The notes beneath the pieces are model-generated. The model worked only from the letters and a program-made list of their open reading frames with translations. It ran no database searches and had not been told where the DNA came from. A DNA stretch of 64,000 bases, taken from assembly GCF_025359345.1 (NCBI RefSeq), contig NZ_JANYGQ010000018.1, forward strand, positions 1-64,000. Direction: 5' to 3'. This DNA comes from Mucilaginibacter sp. (GTDB lineage: Bacteria > Bacteroidota > Bacteroidia > Sphingobacteriales > Sphingobacteriaceae). The translations under genes were made by a program, and so were the position numbers. Of this stretch, positions 25,767 to 35,232 are shown one piece after another (position 1 is the first letter of the stretch; every line of letters starts with the position of its first letter).

Positions 25767-27074
25767 CTAATCTCTATCCCCAAACCTTACATTCAGCTTA
25801 ACCAGTTGTGGCTTTCCGTTGCTGTTTCCATTCCATTTAGGGCCGTTGTTAATTAAATCAATGGCTTTTTTGTCGGCCGCAGTGCTTAACCCACGGGTTA
25901 CTTTTACCTCGCTAATGCCGCCGTCTGCGGCGACCATAAACGACAGTTTTACCATGCCCTTTTTTCCATCGGGTGATGTGGCATTTTCTTTTAGATATTT
26001 ATTGAAGCTAACCCATCCATCCGATGGGCGGGCATTTAATGTAGCCTGGTTGCTGTTCATCACAACCACTTCGGCAAGCGCGCTGTTGTTTGGCTCAAGC
26101 GCAATGGTTTTTAGTGAATCGCTTTTCTGCGCATCTACCTTCACTGTGTTATAGCCCACAAACCCAATTTCCACCTTTGATTTTGGGCTGTCTACCTTTA
26201 TCCGGAATTTGCCGTTATTGTCGGTAAGCGCGCCATAGTTTTTACCATTTACTTTTACAGATGCACCTGGTAGCGGCGATTTGTCGTTATTGTCGATTAC
26301 ACGGCCCTGCAATATAATAGGCCGCTGCTGGGCAGAGCTGAATGGCGATATTGCAGTTGTTTTTGATACACCCAGCGCCTGGCTTTTCAGCACCTGGTCG
26401 GTAGTTGCGGCCGGCTTGTTCGTATAATTAGCGAAGTATCCTGCGGATCCGGTGTCAATAGGCGCCGCTTTCTTCTTCGAGCTATAATCCATTACCACCA
26501 TTTCATTTAACGGGGTGGTGTCTTTCTCTGCGGCGGCGTCCTTATTTATCCTGGCTTCTTTCAGTACATCGTTTCTTTCGGCTGCTATTATTTCAGGCGA
26601 AGCAGGTGCAGCTGCTCCGGCAGGCCTAACGGTAGTTATACGCCTTGGTGCTGCTGGTGCCGGAATATTCTCGGCCAATTGCCTGGCACTGGTGGTATCT
26701 TTCGCCAATGGCTGTACTGGCGGTGTCTTAACAGGGGGCTTTTCTAATTTCGCTACCGGGATTACTGATTGTTTGGGTCTATTGCTTAACCACAGCCATC
26801 CAATAGTAAACACCACCAATACCGATGCTGCAATAGCCAACCACCTGAATGGGATAATGCGGCGCTCCTTGCGTTCAACACGTTGTTGTAAGCGACCGCT
26901 TAAGTCAGTTAAATTATTTTGCTGGTCGCGGCCCGAGCTTTCATAACCTTCAAGGGCGTCCATTAAAAAAGGATCATCCTGTGCGCGGGCCTCCAATTGG
27001 TGCATAGCACGGGCGTCAAGCTCCCCGTTAAGGTACTTCCTTATCAGCAATATGTCGGCCTCGTGTTTACTCAC
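25767..27074 (-). CDS. Anti-sigma-factor-like membrane protein with carboxypeptidase-regulatory and TonB C-terminal domains
   Basis: A 435-residue protein. The N-terminal cytosolic part (about 1-70) resembles an anti-sigma head (IRKYLNGELDARAMHQLEAR). A membrane helix (about 78-96) and a Pro/Ala/Thr-rich linker follow. Then comes a carboxypeptidase-regulatory-like beta domain (about 255-340: LQGRVIDNNDKSPLPGASVKVNG) and a TonB C-terminal-like domain (about 350-435: GMVKLSFMVAADGGISEVKVTRG). The start overlaps the end of the ECF sigma gene by 8 bases. Likely role: holds the sigma factor until an envelope signal is sensed; this is inferred from the gene pair and layout. Confidence 0.82.
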   Translation of the reverse strand: MSKHEADILLIRKYLNGELDARAMHQLEARAQDDPFLMDALEGYESSGRDQQNNLTDLSGRLQQRVERKERRIIPFRWLAIAASVLVVFTIGWLWLSNRPKQSVIPVAKLEKPPVKTPPVQPLAKDTTSARQLAENIPAPAAPRRITTVRPAGAAAPASPEIIAAERNDVLKEARINKDAAAEKDTTPLNEMVVMDYSSKKKAAPIDTGSAGYFANYTNKPAATTDQVLKSQALGVSKTTAISPFSSAQQRPIILQGRVIDNNDKSPLPGASVKVNGKNYGALTDNNGKFRIKVDSPKSKVEIGFVGYNTVKVDAQKSDSLKTIALEPNNSALAEVVVMNSNQATLNARPSDGWVSFNKYLKENATSPDGKKGMVKLSFMVAADGGISEVKVTRGLSTAADKKAIDLINNGPKWNGNSNGKPQLVKLNVRFGDRD

Positions 27075-27636
27075 TGTTCTTCTCCAAACAAATTTTCAGG
27101 TTGCGTTTACCGTTTTGTATAAAGCTTTTCACTTCGTTAAGGGTAAAACCCGTAAGCTCAGTTATTTCTTTGTAGCACTTTTCATTTAAATAAAACAAAC
27201 TCACGCTTTGTTTTTGATTGACCGGTAATTTCTCCATACATTTTTCAAGCGCCTGCATTGCTGCCTCGCGGTTGTTATCATCAGGATGCAGAATTAATGA
27301 AAATTCCATAACGTCATCCAAATTAATTACTTCCATCTTTTTACCGGCACGCAGCTGCATAAGGCAATAATTGCGGCTAAGCACGTACAGCCAGCTTTTA
27401 AACTGTTTAATGTCGTGCTGCTTAACTTTTACCGTCAACTCTTCAAAAATCCCCATAACGGCATCCTTGGCCTGCTCTTCATCTCTCAGGTATTTTAAAC
27501 AAACACCGAACACCAGGGGCATTTGTTTTTCGTAAAGTTTACCTAAATGCAGCAAATCACCGCTTTGGCGGTAAAGGGTTAGCAGTTTATCATCGTCTGC
27601 ATCGGTTAGCTTAACTGGTTTCCTAAAAAAATTCAT
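27067..27636 (-). CDS. ECF-type RNA polymerase sigma factor
   Basis: A 189-residue sigma-70 family protein. Region 2 is visible as LVFGVCLKYLRDEEQAKDAVMGIFEELTVKVKQHDIKQFKSWLYVLSRNYC (about 47-100), and region 4 as LPVNQKQSVSLFYLNEKCYKEITELTGFTLNEVKSFIQNGKRNLK (about 138-183). No region 1 or 3, as in ECF sigmas. It is paired with the anti-sigma-like gene (overlapping) and transcribed divergently from the VWA gene at 27719, which may be a target. Confidence 0.9.
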   Translation of the reverse strand: MNFFRKPVKLTDADDDKLLTLYRQSGDLLHLGKLYEKQMPLVFGVCLKYLRDEEQAKDAVMGIFEELTVKVKQHDIKQFKSWLYVLSRNYCLMQLRAGKKMEVINLDDVMEFSLILHPDDNNREAAMQALEKCMEKLPVNQKQSVSLFYLNEKCYKEITELTGFTLNEVKSFIQNGKRNLKICLEKNSE

Positions 27637-27718
27637 TTACGGGGTGGTAAAATTAATTTTTTTAAATGGCTTATGGAAATGTGTGTTTTACAGCATCATC
27701 AGTAAAACTAAACGCATT

Positions 27719-29614
27719 ATGAAAAAGCTTTTATTAATTATTTTAATTTTTGCCGGCTTAACAGGGTTTAAGCATGGCAATACCCGCACCATCACGGGGA
27801 CTGTCTATTCAAAAGATGACGGCTTTGCTTTGCCAGGCGTATCGGTATCGGTACCTGGCACCTCAATTGGAACGGTAACAAACGATCAGGGTGAATTTAC
27901 GATTAAAGTGCCCGACGGTACCAAAAACCTGGCTTTTGCTTTCGTTGGTTACAATCGTAAAACAGTAAAACTAGGAAAAACAGATACGTTAACGGTTTAT
28001 CTTGAAACAAATGCGAAACAATTGAATGAGGTTGTGGTAGTCGGATATGGGTCTGTGCAAGACCAGGATTATTCTGGCTATATAGCTGCCCCCGCACATT
28101 CTGAAAAACAAACAATTTCGAGGCCCTTCTCGCAAATACAAGACAAGAGCTATAAAACTGTGGTAACCAAACGCGATGATGACGATGAAAGCTATGCCGG
28201 TATTACCGAAAACGCATTCACAACGGTTAAAAACGCACCTCTTTCTACTTTTTCTGTCGATGTGGATGCCGCCTCATACAGCAATGTAAGGCGTTTTATT
28301 AACCAGGGGCAAATGCCTCCTGCCGATGCCGTGCGTATTGAGGAAATGATAAACTACTTTCACTATAACTTACCTGCACCAACCGATGGCGGCCCGGTTG
28401 CAATACATACCGAATTATCTTCCGCGCCGTGGAATGCAAAACACAGGTTATTACGCATCGGCCTTAAGGCAAAAACTATCGATGCCCAAAAACCGCCATC
28501 CTCAAACCTGGTGTTTTTAATCGATGTATCGGGCTCAATGTTCCAGGACAATAAACTGCCGTTGGTAAAATCATCAATGAAAATACTTGTTGAACAATTG
28601 CGGCCTCAGGACAGGGTCGCTATTGTGGCCTATGCGGGTAATGCGGGGCTTGTACTGCCTGCTACCAGCGGCGACAAAAAATCAACCATCAATGATGCCA
28701 TCGAAAACCTGGCCGCAGGTGGTTCCACTGCCGGGGGCGAAGGACTGAAGCTGGCCTACAAAATTGCCCAGGAGAATTTTATGGCAAGGGGCAACAACCG
28801 CATTGTTATGTGCACCGACGGCGATTTTAACGTCGGCCCGTCAAGCGATGGCGATATGGAAAAGCTGATAACTAAAGAACGCGACAGCAAAGTTGCCATA
28901 TCGATAATGGGTTTTGGCATGGGTAATTATAAAGACAGTAAAATGGAAACCCTTGCCGATAAAGGCAATGGGAATTATGCTTATATCGATAACATTACCG
29001 AAGCACATAAGGCCCTGGTTAGCGAATTTGGCGGCACCTTGTTTACCATTGCAAAGGATGTGAAGCTGCAGGTTGAATTTAACCCGGCGAAAGTACAGGC
29101 ATACCGGCTATTGGGTTACGAGGACCGTATGCTGGCCAAAGAGGATTTTAATAACGATAAAAAAGATGCCGGCGATATGGGCCTTGGCCATACCGTGACC
29201 GCCTTGTATGAAATTGTACCTGCCGGGATAAAGGACGACTATGCCGGCAGTGTGGATCCGTTAAAGTATCAAAAAGCGCTTCCTGTCAGTGTAGATAAAT
29301 CATCAGATGAAATGATGACCATCAAATTCAGGTATAAAGACCCTGATTCGGCAACCAGTAAGTTAAGCCAGGTATCTATAAAAGATAGTCCAAGGGCATT
29401 GGAGGCCACTACTGTCGATTTCAGGTTTGCTGCCGCTGTTGCCGAGTTTGGGATGCTGCTGCGTGGTTCGCAATTTAAACAGCAATCAACCTATGCACAG
29501 GCTATCAGCCTGGCCAAAGGCGCCAAAGGGAACGACGAAGAAGGTTACCGGTCGGAATTTATCCGGTTGGCAGAGAGTGCAAAATCAATAGCAAACGAGT
29601 TGGCATCGAAGTAA
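27719..29614 (+). CDS. VWA-domain protein with SusC-like N-terminal extension (YfbK/DUF3520 type)
   Basis: A 631-residue exported protein starting at MKKLLLIILIFAG; the 25 codons upstream of this ATG look untranslated. Order: signal peptide; carboxypeptidase-regulatory-like domain (about 23-100, ITGTVYSKDDGFALPGVSVSV); the TonB-receptor-like string NEVVVVGYG; a YfbK-type segment (STFSVDVDAASYSNVRRFI...VRIEEMINYF); a VWA domain with MIDAS DVSGSMFQD (about residue 275); and a C-terminal DUF3520 region. VWA-MIDAS proteins bind metal and protein partners. It faces a sigma/anti-sigma pair and may belong to its regulon (inference). Confidence 0.85.
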   Translation: MKKLLLIILIFAGLTGFKHGNTRTITGTVYSKDDGFALPGVSVSVPGTSIGTVTNDQGEFTIKVPDGTKNLAFAFVGYNRKTVKLGKTDTLTVYLETNAKQLNEVVVVGYGSVQDQDYSGYIAAPAHSEKQTISRPFSQIQDKSYKTVVTKRDDDDESYAGITENAFTTVKNAPLSTFSVDVDAASYSNVRRFINQGQMPPADAVRIEEMINYFHYNLPAPTDGGPVAIHTELSSAPWNAKHRLLRIGLKAKTIDAQKPPSSNLVFLIDVSGSMFQDNKLPLVKSSMKILVEQLRPQDRVAIVAYAGNAGLVLPATSGDKKSTINDAIENLAAGGSTAGGEGLKLAYKIAQENFMARGNNRIVMCTDGDFNVGPSSDGDMEKLITKERDSKVAISIMGFGMGNYKDSKMETLADKGNGNYAYIDNITEAHKALVSEFGGTLFTIAKDVKLQVEFNPAKVQAYRLLGYEDRMLAKEDFNNDKKDAGDMGLGHTVTALYEIVPAGIKDDYAGSVDPLKYQKALPVSVDKSSDEMMTIKFRYKDPDSATSKLSQVSIKDSPRALEATTVDFRFAAAVAEFGMLLRGSQFKQQSTYAQAISLAKGAKGNDEEGYRSEFIRLAESAKSIANELASK

Positions 29615-29633
29615 AATTGACCCATTCTCCGCT

Positions 29634-29781
29634 CGTCATTGCGAGGAACGAAGCAATCTCTGCACATGCTAATCCCGGAACAATAACTTTGTGGCGACTT
29701 GTAAACCGACTTCCTGGTCGCCACAAAAAGAAAGACTCGTGACTGTCCTGAGTAACGATTGCTTCGTTCCTCGCAATGACG
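29634..29781. repeat. MITE-like palindromic element
   Basis: A perfect 25-bp inverted repeat, CGTCATTGCGAGGAACGAAG plus CAATC, at 29634-29658 and inverted at 29757-29781. A second internal pair, TTGTGGCGAC (29689-29698) and GTCGCCACAA (29717-29726), sits inside. Total 148 bp with no ORF. Inverted repeats of the type CATTGCGAGGAACGAAGCAATC are familiar as dispersed intergenic elements in many genomes. It lies 20 bases after the VWA stop. Confidence 0.75.
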
Positions 29782-30111
29782 ATTTTTTGAAGTGTATTGG
29801 TTCGGCGGAGTTTTTTGGCACAACAAATCTGGCCTATCGCCAATTTAATCCCCAATACGTGCACCAAATTTTCCACAAATCGCGGTCTCGTTATTCCCAC
29901 GGCGCTTAAATTATTAATCAATAGTAAAATTACTTTTTCGCTACAATAAAAATCAGCTATAAATCTTTAAAAATTATGTGGCATGCCTATTGCCTTATCT
30001 AGGTCAGTAGTATTGTTAAAAAACGGTGTAACTAAATTATTACAAAAACCATCAATAGCTAACACGTTAATTTTAAAATACTTATATTAGCAACCATTAA
30101 ATCTATTTATC
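29782..30111. other. Intergenic region, no gene seen
   Basis: 330 bases, AT-rich near its right end. No ORF of believable length, RNA or strong hairpin is seen. It presumably holds the promoter of the response regulator at 30112; no clean TAnnTTTG box was found. Confidence 0.5.
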
Positions 30112-30534
30112 ATGTGCAAACTTGTAGTAATTGATGACAACCCGACAGATCACTATATTATGCAGCGCTTGTTGCATAATAATTATAACTGCCAGCAAGC
30201 TACTTACACTTTTGATGGCAGATTGGTTTTAGATTATTTAGAAGAAAATAAAGACAGCGGCACCATGCCGGATGTAATACTGCTTGACCTTGATATGCCA
30301 CAGCTAACCGGCTGGGAGTTTTTAGACAAGTTGGAAAGCTTTAACGCGGATGCTCATAAAAATGTGCGGGTGCATATCATGAGCTCATCAATTCGCACGG
30401 CTGATGTTTTTCAATCGAAAAAATATGCCTGTGTTAATTCATTTATGACCAAACCATTATCACGCGACCTTGTAAACCAAGTGTGCGAACAAGCCAATCC
30501 ATTTAACAATCAGCAGTTAAATACTGCATCGTAA
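30112..30534 (+). CDS. Single-domain (CheY-like) response regulator
   Basis: A 140-residue receiver-only protein: KLVVIDDNPTDHYIMQRLL (acidic pair), VILLDLDMPQLTGWEF (phosphoacceptor Asp about residue 64), VHIMSSSI (Ser/Thr switch) and FMTKPLS (conserved Lys). No output domain, so it probably acts by protein-protein contact or in a phosphorelay. Receiver-only proteins of this form are abundant in Sphingobacteriaceae, often partnered with hybrid kinases elsewhere. Monocistronic. Confidence 0.9.
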   Translation: MCKLVVIDDNPTDHYIMQRLLHNNYNCQQATYTFDGRLVLDYLEENKDSGTMPDVILLDLDMPQLTGWEFLDKLESFNADAHKNVRVHIMSSSIRTADVFQSKKYACVNSFMTKPLSRDLVNQVCEQANPFNNQQLNTAS

Positions 30535-30674
30535 ATAAAAACCTTTGCCATTTATTAATGGCTTGATTTGCTGGGGCGCAAAATCATTTTTCACCATGCT
30601 GTTTGGGGTAACGCCCGGCATATTTTTCGAATTTATCCGCTCTTGAAATGGAGCGGCTATAAATTATTTTAGTT

Positions 30675-30703
30675 AGCCCACCTTGCGTGGGCTATTTTTT
30701 TTT
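30675..30703 (+). terminator. Rho-independent terminator
   Basis: AGCCCAC pairs with GTGGGCT (5-nt loop), followed by an A and nine T bases. It is 140 bases after the response-regulator stop and before lpxH. Confidence 0.8.
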
Positions 30704-30772
30704 AAACGATGCTGCGGCCTGTTGCCAGGCGTTTGTACATCTAAATATTATTAGCTTATTTTTACAGCCATA

Positions 30773-31522
30773 ATGGCTATCCGCAATAAATTATATTTCG
30801 CTTCCGATTTTCATTTGGGCACCGGCACTTACCCCAGCAGCCGCGAGCGCGAAGACCGCCTGGTGCGCTGGTTGGATATGATTAAAGCCGATGCGGCCGA
30901 AGTGTTTTTAATGGGAGATGTCTTCGACTTTTGGTTTGAATATAAAACAGTTGTTCCCAAGGGTTATATCCGTTTTTTAGGCAAGCTGGCCGAATTGAAC
31001 GATGCGGGCATAAAACTCTGGTTTTTTAAGGGCAACCACGACATGTGGATGTTTGATTATTTTGAACAGGAGCTTGGCGCAACCATCATCAGCAACGAAT
31101 TGGAGATTGAGCGTAACGGCAAAAAGTTTTACCTGCACCACGGCGACGGACTTGGCCCCGGCGATACGTTTTACAAATTTTTAAAGGGCATTTTTCGGAG
31201 CAAGCTTTGCCAGTGGCTTTTTGCCCGCATCCATCCAAACCTGGGCGTGGGGGTTGCCAACTACTGGTCGAGGCACAGTCGGAAAGTTAACTTGAGCAAA
31301 GAAGACAATAAGCCTGGTGAACAGGAATGGCTGGTAGATTTTTGCAATCAACTTTTGCAAACTCATTTTTACGACTATCTTATATTCGGTCATCGCCACC
31401 TGCCGCTGGATATCAAACTAAATGATAAAAGCCGCTACATAAACCTTGGCGAATGGGTGACCGCCTGTAGCTATGCTGTTTTTGATGGGGAAACGGTGCA
31501 ACTTTTGTACTTTGAAAAGTAA
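30773..31522 (+). CDS. UDP-2,3-diacylglucosamine diphosphatase (LpxH-type)
   Basis: A 249-residue peripheral membrane metallophosphoesterase for the fourth step of lipid A synthesis, cleaving UDP-2,3-diacylglucosamine to lipid X and UMP. Blocks seen: FASDFHLGTG (D-x-H), LMGDVFDFWFEY, FKGNHDMWM, LHHGDGLGPGDTFYKFLKGIFRS, and FGHRHLPLDI. These fit LpxH-like enzymes well. Length is normal. It shows that the organism makes lipid A. Convergent with the large gene at 31530 (7-base gap). Confidence 0.9.
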   Translation: MAIRNKLYFASDFHLGTGTYPSSREREDRLVRWLDMIKADAAEVFLMGDVFDFWFEYKTVVPKGYIRFLGKLAELNDAGIKLWFFKGNHDMWMFDYFEQELGATIISNELEIERNGKKFYLHHGDGLGPGDTFYKFLKGIFRSKLCQWLFARIHPNLGVGVANYWSRHSRKVNLSKEDNKPGEQEWLVDFCNQLLQTHFYDYLIFGHRHLPLDIKLNDKSRYINLGEWVTACSYAVFDGETVQLLYFEK

Positions 31523-31529
31523 GACGTTA

Positions 31530-34500
31530 CTATTCCACTTTATACCTGAAAACCTGCCTGCCTAAATTGCCTTCGGCATCAATGCCTTCAACAACTACTT
31601 TGTAGCTGCCTTTACCGTCGGCATTATAAAAATCTAATTGGGCATTGCCGCTTTTATCGGTCGGGATTTCTGGGTTCCAATAAACGGTTGTTCTCAAATC
31701 TTTTTTGGCAGCGTTGGTGTCGGTATGTTCATATTTGGGCATATAAAACTGCCTGGCTTTATAAAAACCATTGGCCTTAAATGCTATAACTCCCGGCGAC
31801 TCTTTATAATAATTATTTACCGCGCGGCCACGTTTGGTAGTAATAATAACTGCCCCGCCGGTAGCAACACTTCCGTATATCGCGGCGGCGTGCGCTCCAA
31901 GTAATACCTCCACGCTTTCAATGTCTGAGGGGCTGTAGTCATCTAAAATTCCACGTGGTATAAAAAGCAATTGCGATTCATCGCTATTAAACTGAGGCAT
32001 ACCGTCAACTATCACCAGCATATAGTTGGGCGGGTGTTTAGCGTCGATTCCTTCCATACTCCGATCTGAGCGCATCTTATGATTGGGCGTAAAAATCACC
32101 GATGTCACCTTGCCCCGCAAAGCATCAAAAAGTGTAAGGTCGGCCGATTTTTCCAACCACTCGGCGGTTATAACCTGGTCGGCATTACCCGCACCGTTAA
32201 GGTTTTGCGAATGTTCGAGGGGGTTTAGCTTTTTATCTTTAACCACTACCTCTTTTAGCATATGTACGCTTTTATTGATGCCATTTTTGTCCTGTTCATC
32301 CAAAAACGCCTTGCTGCTTTTTTCGTATACCGAAACGTTCTCCTGTTGCGTGTCCAGCAGGTCTTTTAAAGAAATGCCGGGCGAAGCCAATGCGCTGTCG
32401 GGTTTAATATCTACTTCTTTCTGGTCCTTCGGGGTGCGGGCCTGCAATACGAATTTTGTAGTATCATCAAACGTAAGGTTATCAAAAACAAACCTGCCGT
32501 GGTCATCTGATAGCGTGTCCAGGATCAATCCGCCTGCCGAACGGCTAAACAATTTTACCTTGCCATTTTTTAACGGTTTACCATTAAATTTCACGATACC
32601 GCTAAGCGTTAGTCCTTTTTCGGGTTGATAAGGACCAGCCGGATCGCCAGCCATTATTTTTTTCCATTCAAAATTCCGGTAGCCATGGGTAAGCATTACC
32701 AGGTCAAGGTCTGCGGCAGTTTTTTCATTGGGTTTGGCAAAGTAATAGCCGGGCTGCTCAATATATCCTTTTAAATCGGATGTTAACAATATATTGCCCA
32801 AAATACCCGGTTCGTTGTAGTCATCGGCAGGCACCTTCGTTTCATCAATAACTGCTACCGAAAAATGTCCCGAAGCGGGGTCTCCGGCGCCGCCTGTTAC
32901 ATTAAATTTTATGCCTGTTTTTGCACGGGCACCATAGGTCGCTTTATCGGTACTGACATCTAATTTTAGCTGGTCGTTATTTTGAACAAAAAGCAAACGT
33001 TCACATAGGGGCTCTCCTCCTGCCGTAAACAGGGTGGCCGTTGCTATGCCGGTGCGAAAATCTCTTTTCAAAACATCCAGGCTAACTTCCGGGTTGTCCA
33101 GCTTTATGGTAAAGCTTTGTGGTATGCCGCCTGAATAAACTATCAGCGTATAGCTTTTCCCTTTATTTTGCTGGTACCATTGCTTACTGCTATTTATTTT
33201 TACTGAGTACAACCGGCCAAGGTCGGTAAAGGCCATTGTTATGGCATTCGGGTTGGGTTTGGGCAGTTCAATTACATCCTGCACGCCATTGGGATAAGTT
33301 ACTTTTGCGGTGTAGGTTTTACCTTCTGCCGGGGTTAAATTAAATGCCCCCATCCCCAAATGCGAGGACGCAAATGTTGCAATTTCTTTATTGTCACTGT
33401 CAAATACTACGCCTTTAACATCAACACCTGAACCGCCTCCGCCAACAGCCTTAAAGGCTATCTTTCCCGATATGCCGGTAATAAGATTTCCGCTTTCGGC
33501 AAAAAACTTAATGTCGGGTTTTACAGCAGCAGGTTTTATTTGGGCAGTAGCCGGACCGCCAGCTAAGCTCGAGCCGATGACTATAGTTTTATCAAAAAAA
33601 GCAGCATCGCCCTCGTTTCGCATCCATTGGGTATATGCCCTCACCCGGTAGCTGCCTTTAGCAAGGGTGCGTGGTAAGGCAATATCGCCCCAGGCCACTC
33701 CGTCAGTAACCAGCAATTTTAGCGAGGTACTGATTTTGTTGTTTGTGTTTATCAAATCAACATATAATATCCGGCTTAAGTGCGACAGGGAATGGTTATC
33801 TCCAACGGTTAAATAAGCTTTAAAGTACATGGTATCGCCCGCTGCATAATAAGGTTTATCGAAATGCAGGTAGGCCTTTTCGGGAACGTGGTTTGTGGCG
33901 TAGGCGTTAACTTTCGCTGTAATATTTTTTACCAGCGCGCTGTCAATTTCACCCGCCGTGTTGTTTTGCAGTGGCTCAAAATCAAGCGGCAATAAAGTTG
34001 CCAGGCGGCCCCGCACCCAAACGCCATCGTAAACCAACCCGTTAGGGTTAATCACAGAGCCGTTGGCATCAAACAATAACCGTGGGTGGTTAAAGTTCAC
34101 CAGCGTATTGTCTTTATTTTCCGGATCGGAAAGTTTGCTGCGTGCACTGCGATTAAAGCGATGGTATTTATTATACGTGATAAAATAGGCGTTACCATTA
34201 AAATTGAGCGTGTATATGCCCTGTTTGTTGGGTCCGGTAATTATGTCTTCTTTTTTTAGAGGAGTCATATCCAGTTTATCAATGTTTTTAGGGAGCGCGG
34301 CTTTCTTTTTCCAGTATGCCAGCGAATCGCGGTATTTTTTATCGTTTTTTAATATCTCGCTTACCTTCAGGCCTAACTCTATCACGCTATCGGCGGGGCG
34401 TTGCGGGTTAGCGGGCAAACGCAGAGCCCTAAAGCCATCCTGCTCGAGGGTGCCCGCAATTGCTGATCGTAAAAAGTGCATCTGCGAACCTTCAAATACT

Positions 34501-35177
34501 TCCTGCCGGCGCTTTTGCCATTCTTTTTGCTGCGCAGGACTACCTTTCATAGCCTCAAACAATACCGATCCCGAGTAACTGAATGTGCGCGCTTCTTCTT
34601 CACCAAATGCCAGCGTAAAATCTTTAAGCAGATATTTTACCCTGTAGCCAAGCGCATCATTTTGTACAACTAAAAAATCAACCGATGTTGCTGTAAGTAT
34701 ATTGTTAGCGTTATCGTAGTTAAAATCAAGCAATTCGGGGTTTAACAGCTTGCATTCTTTTGAAAGGTCCGAACTGCCCAAAAATTCGTTGGTAAACCAT
34801 GCCAGGTAGCGGGGTCTGTCTGCGTCGGCCCCCGCTTTTGCCTTTATTGTAACCCCTTTAAGCCCGATGGATTTTGGGAAGATGGTGATGGTTTGCAAAT
34901 CGATATTGGTGTGGGTTACAATCACATCCTGGGTGTAAGTGTCATAACCTACAATTGACACAACCAGTTGGTATTTGCCGGGCTTTATGCCGGCCAGGAT
35001 AAATGTGCCATTGGCGGCAGTATGGTCGCCTATGGTTGCATTACTCAAAAAAACATTGGCATTGGCTACAGGTTTGGTATCAGCCTGGCTTATAATGCGG
35101 CCGGTTATAGTATTTTGTGCCAGGCAGCATAACGATACCAAAAAAAGCGATAGTGTTAAGGAGAGGTTTTTCATCAC
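31530..35177 (-). CDS. Large exported protein: carboxypeptidase-regulatory, MG2 and TonB-plug domains
   Basis: A 1215-residue protein with a signal peptide (about 1-20) and a carboxypeptidase-regulatory-like domain (about 22-105, ITGRIISQADTKPVANANVF). A middle region (about 130-430) is of unknown fold. Next come a macroglobulin MG2-like domain (about 437-540, EKAYLHFDKPYYAAGDTMYFKAYL), further beta domains, and near residues 1000-1110 a TonB-receptor plug with EVLLGAHAAAIYGSVATGGAVIITTK. A short beta tail ends GNLGRQVFRYKVE. No beta-barrel follows the plug, so it is not a receptor in itself. Paralogue of the next upstream gene. Role unknown; an outer-membrane-associated structural or capture function is a guess. 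Confidence 0.82.
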   Translation of the reverse strand: MMKNLSLTLSLFLVSLCCLAQNTITGRIISQADTKPVANANVFLSNATIGDHTAANGTFILAGIKPGKYQLVVSIVGYDTYTQDVIVTHTNIDLQTITIFPKSIGLKGVTIKAKAGADADRPRYLAWFTNEFLGSSDLSKECKLLNPELLDFNYDNANNILTATSVDFLVVQNDALGYRVKYLLKDFTLAFGEEEARTFSYSGSVLFEAMKGSPAQQKEWQKRRQEVFEGSQMHFLRSAIAGTLEQDGFRALRLPANPQRPADSVIELGLKVSEILKNDKKYRDSLAYWKKKAALPKNIDKLDMTPLKKEDIITGPNKQGIYTLNFNGNAYFITYNKYHRFNRSARSKLSDPENKDNTLVNFNHPRLLFDANGSVINPNGLVYDGVWVRGRLATLLPLDFEPLQNNTAGEIDSALVKNITAKVNAYATNHVPEKAYLHFDKPYYAAGDTMYFKAYLTVGDNHSLSHLSRILYVDLINTNNKISTSLKLLVTDGVAWGDIALPRTLAKGSYRVRAYTQWMRNEGDAAFFDKTIVIGSSLAGGPATAQIKPAAVKPDIKFFAESGNLITGISGKIAFKAVGGGGSGVDVKGVVFDSDNKEIATFASSHLGMGAFNLTPAEGKTYTAKVTYPNGVQDVIELPKPNPNAITMAFTDLGRLYSVKINSSKQWYQQNKGKSYTLIVYSGGIPQSFTIKLDNPEVSLDVLKRDFRTGIATATLFTAGGEPLCERLLFVQNNDQLKLDVSTDKATYGARAKTGIKFNVTGGAGDPASGHFSVAVIDETKVPADDYNEPGILGNILLTSDLKGYIEQPGYYFAKPNEKTAADLDLVMLTHGYRNFEWKKIMAGDPAGPYQPEKGLTLSGIVKFNGKPLKNGKVKLFSRSAGGLILDTLSDDHGRFVFDNLTFDDTTKFVLQARTPKDQKEVDIKPDSALASPGISLKDLLDTQQENVSVYEKSSKAFLDEQDKNGINKSVHMLKEVVVKDKKLNPLEHSQNLNGAGNADQVITAEWLEKSADLTLFDALRGKVTSVIFTPNHKMRSDRSMEGIDAKHPPNYMLVIVDGMPQFNSDESQLLFIPRGILDDYSPSDIESVEVLLGAHAAAIYGSVATGGAVIITTKRGRAVNNYYKESPGVIAFKANGFYKARQFYMPKYEHTDTNAAKKDLRTTVYWNPEIPTDKSGNAQLDFYNADGKGSYKVVVEGIDAEGNLGRQVFRYKVE

Positions 35178-35188
35178 TTAAAGCTATT

Positions 35189-35222
35189 AAAAAAAATAAC
35201 TATAACTAAATAGTTAGTAGTT
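35189..35222 (-). terminator. Hairpin with T8 run between the two paralogous large genes
   Basis: On the minus strand, CTAACTA pairs imperfectly with TAGTTATAG, followed by TTATTTTTTTT. It lies between the stop of the upstream paralogue (35233) and the start of the downstream one (35177), so the two may be separate transcripts or partly attenuated. Confidence 0.4.
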
Positions 35223-35232
35223 TTTTTGAAAA

